A DNA stretch of 64,000 nt from Geobacter sp. SVR (GCF_016865365.1 NZ_AP024469.1:62001-126000); one strand, 5' to 3'. Shown: positions 25,263-34,286, counted from the stretch's first letter. The notes: a model not told the origin generated them from the sequence alone. Numbers and translations are program-made.

Positions 25263-25935
25263 ACTCGAAAGCCCCGATCGCCGGGGCAAATTATTACCCT
25301 TCCAGGAATACCGCTACAAAGTTTCTGAAGTAATCTACCTAGCGCCTCCATCCAGAATTGAACCAAAAGACATTTTCAGCGTAATAGAATCGCGGAAAAC
25401 ACGAAGAGAATTTGGCAGGATTAACCTTGACCAATTATCTGCACTTTTCTGGTATAGCGCGAAAACATACGCATCAAAGATTCTGGAACAGGACCACAAG
25501 TGGCACCACCGTCCAGCCCCTTCGGCCGGAGGCCGTCATCCCCTCGATCACATCATCTTTCGCCATGATGCAGGGACCTGGACTGTGTTCTTGTATGATC
25601 CCATCTCTCATGCTTTTGGGCGCTTAGTTATTGAGGATTCGGAAGCCCTGCGACAGTGGTTGGAGGGGCTATTCAAGACACTACAAATCGAGGCGGCAAC
25701 CGTTGTATGGAATGTCGCCCAATTCCAGCGGACTAGCAGTGTATATACTAACTCAGCTTCGCTTATATACCGTGATGAAGGGGCCATACAGGCGACATTT
25801 GGTTTAGTGGCAGAGGCCTTGGGACTCAGCTTCTGCACGCTTGGTGTCTCAGGTGAACCTATCCTTTCTGGCCTATTTAAGGCAACGGACCGCTTGAGAG
25901 GAATTGGGGGATTCTGTGTAGGAGAGAGGGTGTGA
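25249..25935 (+). CDS. SagB-like nitroreductase-fold protein
   Basis: This 228-residue protein has the nitroreductase/SagB pattern: VIESRKTRREFGRINLDQLS with the FMN-phosphate Arg cluster, ALFWYSAKTYA, and RPAPSAGGRHPLDHIIF. SagB-type enzymes are FMN-dependent dehydrogenases that oxidise azolines in peptide modification. The start at 25249 overlaps the QueC-like gene by 14 bases, so it is the last gene of a coupled unit. Here it might oxidise or reduce a deazapurine product. That role is inferred only from context. Confidence 0.8.
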   Translation: MDFIELESPDRRGKLLPFQEYRYKVSEVIYLAPPSRIEPKDIFSVIESRKTRREFGRINLDQLSALFWYSAKTYASKILEQDHKWHHRPAPSAGGRHPLDHIIFRHDAGTWTVFLYDPISHAFGRLVIEDSEALRQWLEGLFKTLQIEAATVVWNVAQFQRTSSVYTNSASLIYRDEGAIQATFGLVAEALGLSFCTLGVSGEPILSGLFKATDRLRGIGGFCVGERV

Positions 25936-26062
25936 AGGAGCACTACACCCTTACGCCCAATCGTAACGCTAGGAAGAAAGTAACAGAAAGGAGGCATCTA
26001 TGGCCGCGCGGCCACGGTGCGGCTATTGAGGTAATGCAATTTTGCAGTTTAGGTCCCAAATC

Positions 26063-27247
26063 TCATTGGGAAGCTGTTGGTTTAATATATCTCCGTTTAT
26101 CCACATAATACCTGCCGAGCCATCGCTGGATGTTGTTTTTGCTGACCAACAGGCCGCTGGCTTTTAAGAATGAACGGCAGGCCCTAATCTCATCTTCTGA
26201 AGGGTGATAATGGGACGCATCCAGGTACAATTCCATGGCTGATTGATACCAATAAGCCGGCTGCTTTTTATAGGAAATGAAATATGAGCTCGTCACTCCG
26301 TACTCGTTTGCGAGAGTTACTAGCCGCTCCGGCCACGATTCCAATAGCCATGCGGCCAGTTTCAATATCACCCGCCGTTCTTTCAGCCTGAAACCGTCGA
26401 AGGCCCCTGCCAACTCCGGCGCCTCATCCGCCAAATCCATCCCAAGTGCACGTGCGCATCCCTCGCGCAGCCGGCCTGTTCTGCTCTTTGAGCAGAGCGC
26501 CTTGACGAGGTCATGTAATCCGCTGAAATAGGCAATGCTCATAATATGGCTTGTTACAGGGGCACCAGGTTCAAGTGCCCAGCTAGTACGGAGCACGTCA
26601 GCAATGCTCCGTTGAAAGGCTGCTAATCGTGTTTCGCTATCCCCATAGTAGGTCATAGCAGGAGCCGCTCCACGATCCAACCCGCACTTTTTGCACTTTC
26701 TGATTACGTTCTCGAAAGGCAAAAGCTTCATCCCGTAATCGCCTTGGTGAAAAGTGACCGATGCCCCGCATTCCGGACAGCAATCGTGCAGATAGCAACC
26801 ATGAACCGGACAGATGACCATACATGACAAACGCCACAACCGCCTGTAATAGGGTTTCTCGTCAGTGGCAAGGCATTGAGGACAAAACTGCATCCCGTAA
26901 CCGAGACGATTACGCCCCCTTTTTACGATCGGCATTACCCACGGCAGTTCACCACTTCGCTTGAAACACTCGAAGAGGATACCTTCATACGCAGCCAGGG
27001 TAGTCATGTAGACTCTGCTATTGGGGGTGCTTGTGCATTCTGCCAGTGTGGTCAGGAGCCGTATGTCCGCGGAACGATCGACGTCTCTTTCCCAAAAGTG
27101 ATGTCTCGCTCCCCATACCTGGCTACAGAATGCGTGTAGTTTTCTAAGGTTTGCATAAGCGCACCGCACGAGCCACGAGGACAACAATTCGTCGTCAAGG
27201 GGTTTTGGTCGGAAAAGCCAAAGTTGCCGTTGGCTTTCATCGAGCAT
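26063..27247 (-). CDS. tniQ: TniQ/TnsD-family target-selection protein
   Basis: This 394-residue protein starts with the TniQ domain and has a zinc-binding region FCPQCLATDEKPYYRRLWRL followed by CPVHGCYLHDCCPECG, then further CxxC (CKKC). The C-terminal half (about residues 200-394) is helical and DNA-binding-like, as in TnsD. It overlaps tnsC by 11 bases. It is the only TniQ seen in the element, so it most likely reads the comM site. Confidence 0.88.
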   Translation of the reverse strand: MLDESQRQLWLFRPKPLDDELLSSWLVRCAYANLRKLHAFCSQVWGARHHFWERDVDRSADIRLLTTLAECTSTPNSRVYMTTLAAYEGILFECFKRSGELPWVMPIVKRGRNRLGYGMQFCPQCLATDEKPYYRRLWRLSCMVICPVHGCYLHDCCPECGASVTFHQGDYGMKLLPFENVIRKCKKCGLDRGAAPAMTYYGDSETRLAAFQRSIADVLRTSWALEPGAPVTSHIMSIAYFSGLHDLVKALCSKSRTGRLREGCARALGMDLADEAPELAGAFDGFRLKERRVILKLAAWLLESWPERLVTLANEYGVTSSYFISYKKQPAYWYQSAMELYLDASHYHPSEDEIRACRSFLKASGLLVSKNNIQRWLGRYYVDKRRYIKPTASQ

Positions 27248-28109
27248 ATTTAGTTCGCTGAGATGGGGGCACCCAGCCGAGTCCCTTCAGGTATGCGTTG
27301 CTCAGCGTCTTTTCCGTGATAACTTCGCTTCCGGTCCTGATCGCATCTGCTGTTTGACAGACCAACAGATCGACCATATCGCCGAGGATCCCTCCCCCAA
27401 GCAAAAGAATACGTTGGGAGATCCCCTCTTCGGTGAGATCGTAATCCCCCCTCAGCCTCAACTTCACCTGGATCGTCGCGAGAAGGGACAAGAACTCGTC
27501 GCTCATTTTCCATCGTTCCAGATGGCGCGGTTGGAACCTGTTCGATATTTGCGGGTCGGACCGCAAGGAGTTGAGGACTTCGGGAGTCCCCCCGATAACT
27601 ATGGGTATTTTGAGATCCGAGCCCAGGTTCTTCGTCGCATGCAGCAGTTCGCGGATTTTGTGTGGAGTTCCGCAGGTGGAGTGCTGGAACTCATCGACAA
27701 CGAGCATTTTTGTTTCAAGGTGGAAAAAAAGCCGGTGGATACGATCCAGCTTGGAGTCCGTCGACTCCCGATCTGGACCGCTGGCGAAAAGGGACGACAG
27801 GATGGCGTTATACAGCCGAGCCTCGTCGGCCTTGGCCCGTAAACGTATGTACACGATCGGAAGCGTGGTCTTGTCCGCGTTGGGATCAAAGGGAGGGGAG
27901 TTCCTGTCGACGAATTTGCTCAAAAGGAACGACTTGCCGTTGTTCGTTTCCCCGATGACGGCGATATTGGGCATCCTGATTTTTTTCGGATACTTTAAGA
28001 GATCCTCCAGGTCCGCCATGATCTTCTTTGCCGTTGTGTAACCCACCCAGAAGTCTTTTCGGACTGCGGCAATTCTTGCCTCCTGTTCGATCCCTGCCAG
28101 ATTCTCCAT
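27237..28109 (-). CDS. tnsC: TnsC/TniB-like AAA+ transposition regulator
   Basis: This 290-residue AAA+ ATPase has Walker A GETNNGKS (residues 53-60) and Walker B MLVVDEFQH with Asp139 and Glu140, followed by a sensor-like IVIGGTPEVL. It is short, like TniB. It would form filaments on target DNA and connect TniQ to TnsAB. It starts two bases after the tnsB stop. Confidence 0.92.
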   Translation of the reverse strand: MENLAGIEQEARIAAVRKDFWVGYTTAKKIMADLEDLLKYPKKIRMPNIAVIGETNNGKSFLLSKFVDRNSPPFDPNADKTTLPIVYIRLRAKADEARLYNAILSSLFASGPDRESTDSKLDRIHRLFFHLETKMLVVDEFQHSTCGTPHKIRELLHATKNLGSDLKIPIVIGGTPEVLNSLRSDPQISNRFQPRHLERWKMSDEFLSLLATIQVKLRLRGDYDLTEEGISQRILLLGGGILGDMVDLLVCQTADAIRTGSEVITEKTLSNAYLKGLGWVPPSQRTKYAR

Positions 28110-28111
28110 GG

Positions 28112-29947
28112 TTACTCCTCAAGTTCGAACAACTCTATTTTGCCTCTTTTGAAATCCGGCACAGGCGTAGGCGCCGTGTCTCTTTCGGGAGCGGGCGGCG
28201 GCGGTGCGGTGGCGCTCCGCTCTTTTTTTATTTTTGCCTGCTTCTTCAGAACCTTCGAATGCTCGACAACCTTCTTCATGTCCTCGAAAGCCCTGAATAT
28301 TTCCTCCTCGTTGACTTTGTCCTTGCCGAGTTCTCTCAAATGCCGACGAACCGCCTTATACTCCCATAACGTCATTGCCGGATAGCGCGTGTCGCTGTAC
28401 GGCACCTTGAAATGTGCCTCGGCATCCGGATCATAGAACAAGAGATAACTGATGTCCCGGGGATCGCGCCTAAATATGAACTTCCGCCCGCGGCTGCCGG
28501 ACCCTTTTGCCCCAACCCATCGGTTCAGCACGTCCGCGCTGTAATTTATGCAATCGATCATCACTCCGCCAGGTTGGATGGTCCGGAGTTCCATAGGAAG
28601 AAAATCGATCCTGAGACGAAGCTCGTCCGCCGCCACCGGACGCTGCCCAACCCCTGGAGAGTCGTCAGTTCCCATGATTCCTTGGTCGTACCTTTCCAGC
28701 GGAGACGTGCCCAGTTCCGAATGGATTCTTTTATGGTATGCGCCGCAGATCAGGTTCAGCAACCACTTCTCAAGGTCGGCGAGGCTCATGGTCGCCTTGC
28801 CTACCGAATCGTACTCTCCGCGCTGCTCGGGATTAGAGAACGTCGTGCCGGGCAGTGCGTGTATTTCCTTCAGGAGGGTTCCAAGGAGCCGCTCGATATA
28901 TCCGCCATAATTGGGCTTTTTGACTTTTCTGAATTTGATGTCGATTCCGTACTGGCCGCAGGTCTTTTTCAACACGTCCCCGCGAAATTCTTTCGCATTA
29001 TCCAGATGAATTGCTGCGGGGATTCCGTAGCAGGGCCAAGTGTATTGCAGGTTGTAGTGACTGAGGAGCTCGTCCTTTTGCAGCAGCGTATTGGATATGC
29101 AGATTCCTGTTCCCAGAGTGCCCGGCGGATCGAAGGAGATAAAGAAGCCGACGACCATTCTGCTGAAGGTGTCGATGGCCAGCGTGATGTAGGGGCGGCC
29201 GATGGGGATGCGGTCATGTTCGTCAACCAGAATGATGTCGAGCTTGGTGTGATCTATCTGGATGACCGAGTATGGGTAGTTGGCCCCGGGGAAGTGCCCC
29301 TTGACGGGTTGGTATTTCAGCGCTTCGTTTTGGCCACGTCTTCTTTTGACAACAAGCTCGGTAGCCAACAATTTTATCCTCTTGATGAATGTATTGAAAT
29401 GGGGGTATTCAAGCTTGGCGGCCCGGCAGGCAAGTTGAAGTTCCCGGTAGGCATGTGTGTAGCTCAATTGCTGATTGTTGAGATAGTGGCGGTTTATGAT
29501 TCCCGTTATCATCTGCTCTACTTCCGGGGAAAGTTTCTGCGCGCCGCGGTCCGATCGCCTTTTCCGGAGCAGGCTGGTTATGGTTCGGGTTTCCTCGAAA
29601 CGTTTTATCCAGCGGTAAACGGTCGTTAGATCGACTAAGAGCTTGTCGGCGACTTCTTGTACCTTTATGGTTGGCCGGGGGTGCATCTCCAGCAGCGGTT
29701 TGAACGCTCTATATTTATGGAGGGCCTCCTGCCACTCGTGCTCCGTTATTGCGGCGAGATCCGGAACTGCATGGCCGGCCGTCTTGCCATTGCTATGTAT
29801 TATGACGGATATGGCCAGAGAGATTTTCTCGCCGCTGTCGATATCTTCGGCGACCACTTCATTCGCCGAGCTGTATCTCCTGACGCAGTACGTCCTGCCC
29901 GCGTGTTCCACGACCGATCCCGGGCCGACCATTATAACTTTGCCCAT
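28112..29947 (-). CDS. tnsB: TnsB-like DDE transposase
   Basis: This 611-residue protein has N-terminal helix-turn-helix DNA-binding regions (KVQEVADKLLVDLTTVYRW), a Mu/Tn7-type rve domain with catalytic D232 (IQIDHTKLD), D316 (IHLDNAKEF) and E352 (GGYIERLLGT), and a C-terminal tail rich in Pro and Lys that probably contacts TnsC. It joins 3' ends to the target. The ATG shares one base with the tnsA stop, so they are co-translated. Confidence 0.95.
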   Translation of the reverse strand: MGKVIMVGPGSVVEHAGRTYCVRRYSSANEVVAEDIDSGEKISLAISVIIHSNGKTAGHAVPDLAAITEHEWQEALHKYRAFKPLLEMHPRPTIKVQEVADKLLVDLTTVYRWIKRFEETRTITSLLRKRRSDRGAQKLSPEVEQMITGIINRHYLNNQQLSYTHAYRELQLACRAAKLEYPHFNTFIKRIKLLATELVVKRRRGQNEALKYQPVKGHFPGANYPYSVIQIDHTKLDIILVDEHDRIPIGRPYITLAIDTFSRMVVGFFISFDPPGTLGTGICISNTLLQKDELLSHYNLQYTWPCYGIPAAIHLDNAKEFRGDVLKKTCGQYGIDIKFRKVKKPNYGGYIERLLGTLLKEIHALPGTTFSNPEQRGEYDSVGKATMSLADLEKWLLNLICGAYHKRIHSELGTSPLERYDQGIMGTDDSPGVGQRPVAADELRLRIDFLPMELRTIQPGGVMIDCINYSADVLNRWVGAKGSGSRGRKFIFRRDPRDISYLLFYDPDAEAHFKVPYSDTRYPAMTLWEYKAVRRHLRELGKDKVNEEEIFRAFEDMKKVVEHSKVLKKQAKIKKERSATAPPPPAPERDTAPTPVPDFKRGKIELFELEE

Positions 29948-30696
29948 TACACCCCTCTCTCCCGCTGGGCGAGCCAGATCGTCGAAGTCATTGTGAGTGG
30001 CTTGTCCAAATCAGTGCCGATTTTCTCTTCCAGGATCAACCGCCAGATCCACGGAATAAGCTCGGCTTGGCGTGTCTTGACTTGAGACATATACAATAGT
30101 AATGTTTTAACGCTCGTTTCCCCTGTCTTTTTAAGGGAGTTCAGTACGTACCGCTCGTCACTCCCTTCGGTAGATGAGTAGGGAAACGTCGAGGAATGAT
30201 ACCTTAGAAGGAATTGGGCATTGTCGAGAAAGGGCGTGCGGATGCGTTTCTCCGTGATAATTTTGAAACGCACGCCATTTTCTCTCGCCCAAGACATCGC
30301 ATGGCGAAATTTGGGTTCGAACTTGCGCCAATCCCGTTTGAGAACATCATGGGGTTTCACTTCATACAGGGTTGGTTTTAAGGAGGGATTTATGTCTCGT
30401 GCGTCGTCGGTGTATTTAACAAGGACGTCCGGTGTATAAATGAATTCGTTGCCGTTATCTACCCATCGTAGAGTAACGGGCTGCACCTCGTACCGCTCGA
30501 CACGGTTGTCGAAATCGAGAAGAACCAGGAAGTCGTGTTCCAGGCTTGACTCGGTTTCGAGGCCCTTGCCGTTTTTGAGGGAAGAGCGGACACCGGTGTT
30601 GGCGCACTTGCTCGGACGAATCCTGCGGGCTGGAGGTTTGCCGAAAAGAGAGTCCACCTGGTACCCCTTATTCTCTTTGCGATTTTTATCTCTCAT
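29947..30696 (-). CDS. tnsA: TnsA endonuclease
   Basis: This 249-residue protein has the TnsA catalytic pattern: Glu53 (SSLEHDF), Asp90 (YTPDVLVKY) and the pair Glu112-x-Lys114 (LYEVKPHDV), then a winged-helix C-terminal part that binds TnsC. It cuts the 5' strands at the ends so the element moves by cut and paste. A TTG two codons upstream is an alternative start; the ATG at 30696 is preferred. It lies 46 bases from the transposon end. Confidence 0.92.
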   Translation of the reverse strand: MRDKNRKENKGYQVDSLFGKPPARRIRPSKCANTGVRSSLKNGKGLETESSLEHDFLVLLDFDNRVERYEVQPVTLRWVDNGNEFIYTPDVLVKYTDDARDINPSLKPTLYEVKPHDVLKRDWRKFEPKFRHAMSWARENGVRFKIITEKRIRTPFLDNAQFLLRYHSSTFPYSSTEGSDERYVLNSLKKTGETSVKTLLLYMSQVKTRQAELIPWIWRLILEEKIGTDLDKPLTMTSTIWLAQRERGV

Positions 30697-30742
30697 TTGC
30701 AATTATCGGTATTCTAACTGGCAAATTAAGATATTATTCACA
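30660..30742. repeat. Transposon end (tnsA side) with TnsB-type repeats
   Basis: Read inward the end starts TGTGAATAATATC and contains AATTTGCCAG, AATTGCAAAT and AAAATCGCAAAG, spaced about 20-25 bases apart, related to the TATTTGCAAA repeats at the other end. The terminal ACA closes the element. Confidence 0.55.
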
Positions 30743-30747
30743 AAAGA
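30743..30747. repeat. Target-site duplication AAAGA (second copy)
   Basis: AAAGA follows the terminal ACA and continues in frame as K-E-G-A-A-Y of comM. Confidence 0.93.
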
Positions 30748-31575
30748 GGGTGCTGCCTATGACCTGCCGATCTCGATCGGCATCCTGGCAGCTACCAATA
30801 TTGTCAAAACCTCGTTGTTGCAGCAGTATAGCCTGTTGGGAGAGCTCTCGCTGGATGGGAGCCTCAAGGCGATTCGAGGTGCTCTTTCCATGGCGGTGGC
30901 GGCCAAGCGGGCCGGTCTGACCGGCATCATCCTGCCGGCTGAGAACGCTCCCGAGGCGGCAGTGGTGGCGGGCCTGGAGGTCATCGGAGCAACAACACTG
31001 CCGCAGGTGGTAGAGTTTCTTTCCGGCCGGGAGCTGATCGAACCGTACTGCGTCGATCTGGAGGAGCTCTTTACGAACGGCTGCGAGTACGGCGAGGACT
31101 TCAGCGAGGTCAAGGGCCAGGAGCACGCCAAGCGCGCCATGGAAGTGGCTGCCAGCGGCGGACACAATATCATCATGATCGGCCCTCCCGGTTCCGGCAA
31201 GACCATGCTGGCCCGCCGCATCCCGACCATCCTGCCGCGCATGTCCTTTGAGGAGGCCATCGAAACGACCAAGATCTTCAGCGTCAGCGGAATGCTTGAC
31301 AGGGAGCGCGCCCTGCTGGCCGCCCGACCTTTCAGAGCTCCACATAATACCATCTCGGATGTAGGATTGATCGGCGGTGGTACCACCCCCAAGCCGGGTG
31401 AGGTGTCGTTGGCCCACAATGGCGTGCTGTTCCTGGACGAACTGCCGGAATTTAAAAAAAATGTCCTGGAGGTGCTGCGACAACCGCTCGAGGATGGCCG
31501 CGTCTCCATTTCCCGCTCACTGGTCTCTCTGACCTATCCGTCCAGAGTTATGCTGGTGGCGGCCATGAATCCCTG
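30743..31575 (+). pseudogene. comM: comM (yifB), middle fragment between two elements
   Basis: About 277 codons of ComM are intact: [19 protein letters not shown], the AAA+ Walker [15 protein letters not shown] and [20 protein letters not shown], ending at VMLVAAMNP. The expected continuation (CPCG...) is replaced by unrelated sequence from the integrative element. The last third of comM should lie beyond the window at the other attachment site. Cells with this locus should lack ComM unless both elements leave. Confidence 0.95.
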
Positions 31576-33050
31576 GAGATGTGTGAACCTTTCTCTACTG
31601 GCGCGAACGAAGGGATATAATAGAAGACAAAATGAAGGGAATCCTCGCCGACATCAATCCTCTCGACAAGTTCTTTCACGACTTGCTGCCTAGCCTCATA
31701 ACTCAACGATGGCCACAGTGACGCCAGCGTAGTTGCTCTCTCGATTACATACGACTTGCCAATCTCATTTGTTTTGATGAAATCAATCTCTGCCTGCAGG
31801 CGGGGGATCTCCAGGGTAATGTTGTCAAGCCTGGTCTTGATCGGATCATATCTTTCTTTGAACCCGTTTTGATCAAGAACCTGCTTACCATACAAGTCGA
31901 TTAAAACATCAACTTTACCGTTCACTTCCTTCTGCTCTTTCTTCAGCAGTTCAAGCCTCTCCTGCTTTTCCACCAATTCTTTTTTCAGATCTTCGTTGGC
32001 ACCAAGCTGTTCAGGTGCAACAACCACCTCCTTCAAGGCATTCTGGAAGTTCTCCTCAATGATGTCCTCGTTGATTCTCATTCCACATTTCTTGCAGGCA
32101 TAGCGGGGAATCTTCATCGAAGGATACGGTGCGACGTAGAGCTTCTCGCCACATTGACACTTCAGTATCCCGGAAAACAAGAACCTTCCTACCTTCGGGA
32201 CCGCCTTGAATGACGTGTATCTCCTAGCTGTCTCCTCGAAGATTTTATTCGCTGCGTCCCAGTCCTCTTCCGACACCAGCGGTTGCACGTTGGTATAAAC
32301 CCAATCTGACTCCGGTTTCAGCACCCAATTCTTCTTGTTACCAAGACTCTTTGCGTAGTTGGCTCTGCGTATGCCCTTGTAGATTGTATCCGAGAGAAGC
32401 CGCTTGAGAGATGTCGGCCTGTAAACCTTCTTGCTCCTTGAATAGAGCCCTTCATCTTTGAGTTGATTACAGGTAGTGAGCAGCTTGCCGGTTTCAAGGA
32501 ATATTTGGTATGCCCTTTTGACGACTGGAGCCTCATCCGGATTGGGAACGATCTTTCCATCAACCCAGTGATAACCGAAGGCCCCCTTTCCACCAGTATT
32601 CTTTCCCAACTTTGCCCTGATAGGAATTGATGCTGCGACACGGGCAGAGATCTCCTCACGCTCCCACTGAGCCAATGCGCCGATAACGGTATAGAGGAGT
32701 CTGCCGGCAGGGGAGGACGTGTCAATACTCTCTTCAAGGCTTACGAGTGCGGCATCGTGCTTTTGGAAGTAGTCGGAGATTTCGAGGAGTTGTTTGGTGT
32801 TGCGGGCAAGGCGAGCAAGTTTTGAGAAGATAAGAGCCTGTATTCGACCAGCGGCTACGTCATCAAGCATTCTCTTGGCTTCAGGATTGTCAAGGACATC
32901 CTTGCCTGAAACGCCTGACAGGTCATACAGGTCTACTATGTTCCATCTCTTGAGTTCTGCATACATCCGAGCACGGGCTTCATGATTCTTTGGCGATTCT
33001 CCCCGCGCCTGATCTTCTGTTGATACCCTTATCCATATTCCAACGTTCAT
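31548..33050 (-). CDS. Large serine recombinase (integrase)
   Basis: This protein of about 500 residues has an N-terminal resolvase domain ([12 protein letters not shown] with the catalytic Ser, [19 protein letters not shown]), the recombinase domain, a zinc ribbon ([12 protein letters not shown] ... RYACKKCGM) and a coiled-coil segment (about residues 360-430) as in large serine integrases. The ATG at 33050 has AGGA nine bases upstream. The last eight codons (RDSWPPPA) are encoded by comM, because the gene crosses the attachment junction; the C-terminus must change on excision. It points toward comM, at the element's edge. Confidence 0.93.
   Translation of the reverse strand: MNVGIWIRVSTEDQARGESPKNHEARARMYAELKRWNIVDLYDLSGVSGKDVLDNPEAKRMLDDVAAGRIQALIFSKLARLARNTKQLLEISDYFQKHDAALVSLEESIDTSSPAGRLLYTVIGALAQWEREEISARVAASIPIRAKLGKNTGGKGAFGYHWVDGKIVPNPDEAPVVKRAYQIFLETGKLLTTCNQLKDEGLYSRSKKVYRPTSLKRLLSDTIYKGIRRANYAKSLGNKKNWVLKPESDWVYTNVQPLVSEEDWDAANKIFEETARRYTSFKAVPKVGRFLFSGILKCQCGEKLYVAPYPSMKIPRYACKKCGMRINEDIIEENFQNALKEVVVAPEQLGANEDLKKELVEKQERLELLKKEQKEVNGKVDVLIDLYGKQVLDQNGFKERYDPIKTRLDNITLEIPRLQAEIDFIKTNEIGKSYVIERATTLASLWPSLSYEARQQVVKELVERIDVGEDSLHFVFYYIPSFAPVEKGSHISRDSWPPPA
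31562..31576. other. Attachment junction (attL) of the integrative element in comM
   Basis: comM similarity stops within GAATCCCTG (31567-31575); the next bases belong to the element and to the recombinase gene. The crossover dinucleotide cannot be fixed without the other junction. Confidence 0.7.
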
Positions 33051-33064
33051 CCCGTCATTCCTGT

Positions 33065-33757
33065 CTAAATCACCCCGCCGGCCCAAACCACCCTGCCAAC
33101 GATCTTAAGATTAATCGCCTCTTCCCCATGCAGAATTTCAGGCTCGTATAGGGTGTTATCGCTTCGGATCACAACAGAGCCGTCATACTTTTTCTGCAGA
33201 CGCTTCACAAGCAAAGCGTCCTCGTATTGCACAACGTAGATAGCCCCGTCTTCGACGCGTGAAGTTCTGGTATCAATCAGAATCAGATCGCCATTGCTTA
33301 AGGTCGGTTCCATGCTGTCACCTTGTACCGATATAAGCGCCAAAAAGTCCCTTGGAATCCCCAGTACGTTCTTTACCCACTCTGTCCTGAAATACAGATG
33401 ATCAACAATTTGCTCACTATGAATAATTGCACCCCCTCCAGCACTGGCCTTGACCTCAAACCTTGGCACCTTGACGTAGCCATCCGCCTCGGAAACAAGT
33501 CCGTTGTCTCGACATACTGTCGGAAGACAACCGCCATCTGAGAACATCCACTGCAAATTGATGTTCTTGCTGATACACAATTTGATGATTTTTTCGTAAG
33601 GGATAGTTCCCCGTTTTTTCCAGGTGCCAAGCAGCCTTGGATCGCTTTCGAGTGCTTTTGCGACATCAGTATCACTCTTCAGCTCAAGAGCTGTTTTCAG
33701 CTTTTCGATGATATTTTCAATCAGAATGTCGTCATTTTGCTGAATTTTGCTTGACAT
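33065..33757 (-). CDS. CI/LexA-type repressor with S24 peptidase domain
   Basis: This protein of about 230 residues has an N-terminal helix-turn-helix (bacteriophage CI type, DTDVAKALESDPRLLGTWKK) and an S24 peptidase with Ser148 (GDSMEPTL) and Lys185 (LLVKRL). A likely self-cleavage site is Ala106-Gly107 in KASAGGGA. RecA-stimulated cleavage would couple element induction to DNA damage. The start at 33757 has AAGGA; nine bases more are open upstream. The stop lies 14 bases before the recombinase start, so the repressor and recombinase genes may share a transcript. Confidence 0.9.
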   Translation of the reverse strand: MSSKIQQNDDILIENIIEKLKTALELKSDTDVAKALESDPRLLGTWKKRGTIPYEKIIKLCISKNINLQWMFSDGGCLPTVCRDNGLVSEADGYVKVPRFEVKASAGGGAIIHSEQIVDHLYFRTEWVKNVLGIPRDFLALISVQGDSMEPTLSNGDLILIDTRTSRVEDGAIYVVQYEDALLVKRLQKKYDGSVVIRSDNTLYEPEILHGEEAINLKIVGRVVWAGGVI

Positions 33758-33782
33758 GGTTTTCATCCTTATGCAACAATAA

Positions 33783-33794
33783 TCATCATGATGA
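33783..33794. promoter_or_regulatory. Perfect palindrome between repressor and Cro-like gene
   Basis: TCATCATGATGA overlaps the start codon of the Cro-like gene in the 30-base gap between divergent starts. It is a candidate operator. Confidence 0.45.
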
Positions 33795-33982
33795 GGAAAT
33801 CGCTTAAAATAAAGGTCCTGATGATGCAGAAAGGAATATCAGGATCACATATCGCTGAAAAAGCAGGGGTACATCGTACTGCGGTCTATCACGTAATCAG
33901 CGGCAGAGCCAAATCACAACGCCTGCAAAGGATGATTGCCCAAGAACTTGGTTGGCCATTTGATGCCCTATGGGCCGACTGA
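33788..33982 (+). CDS. Cro-like small HTH protein
   Basis: This 64-residue protein is almost all a helix-turn-helix (LMMQKGISGSHIAEKAGVHR, TAVYHVISGRAKS) with a LGWPFDALW end typical of phage-type Cro/regulators. It is divergent from the CI-type repressor. The pair probably forms a two-state switch. Confidence 0.8.
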   Translation: MMRKSLKIKVLMMQKGISGSHIAEKAGVHRTAVYHVISGRAKSQRLQRMIAQELGWPFDALWAD

Positions 33983-34109
33983 TGATATTTGCAAGCGGTT
34001 TATCGTCTATATGGAACAGTCAGTCGTCATTTACTCATCATTTATAGCATACGTATTTAATATTTTCATCAAAATGTTTACTTAATCTTCTTTACGTTGC
34101 GAGATTCCT

Positions 34110-34286
34110 GTGAAGGTCACTATCGAGTACAAAAAGTCTCCTGATCCTGAAGCCAGGCTTGATCGTCTGATGGATATTATCCGGCGGGACCTCGAACGCC
34201 AGGCCTTTGTACGTGAAACTGACAGGATCAGAGTTTCACCAGCACCACCTCCTCCGCGATCACGGGAGGTGGCCATTGCAACATAA
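34110..34286 (+). CDS. Small hypothetical protein before the replication gene (58 aa)
   Basis: A GTG at 34110 with GAGA seven bases upstream opens a 58-residue charged frame (TIEYKKSPDPEARLDRLMDI, IRRDLERQAFVRE, then APPPPRSREV). Its end contains the ribosome site and start of the replication gene, so it may couple translation of RepA. No known domain. Confidence 0.5.
   Translation: MKVTIEYKKSPDPEARLDRLMDIIRRDLERQAFVRETDRIRVSPAPPPPRSREVAIAT

Larger units (their letters stand above)
12978..30742. mobile_element. Tn7-like transposon inserted in comM
   Basis: The element is 17,765 bp, begins TGTCGGCAAC and ends in ACA, and is bounded by a 5-bp duplication as in Tn7. It holds tnsA, tnsB, tnsC and one tniQ/tnsD-like gene at its right-hand end (as shown) and a TnsE-like gene at its left-hand end. 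Cargo lies between 14.9 and 25.9 kb. Insertion in a conserved coding site with a single TniQ suggests that this TniQ recognises comM directly. Tn7-like elements of the Tn6022/AbaR type are known to use comM, so the target gene is precedented. Confidence 0.95.

Noticed and set aside
22194-25935. Reading the cassette as type IV CBASS
   Set aside because: No CD-NTase, TGT-like or effector gene is present in or beside it; only the QueC-like and OGG-like proteins are shared.
22194-25935. Reading the cassette as QatABCD
   Set aside because: No KAP-type ATPase (QatA) or TatD-like nuclease (QatD) is present.
26000-26029. Nine-codon frame with a consensus ribosome site (AAAGGAGG) after the SagB-like gene
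   Set aside because: Too short to be called a gene; possibly the cut start of a lost gene (it ends in RCGY).
12978-30742. CRISPR array or Cas genes in the Tn7-like element
   Set aside because: No regularly spaced direct repeats and no Cas-like protein were seen; targeting appears to be TniQ-based.
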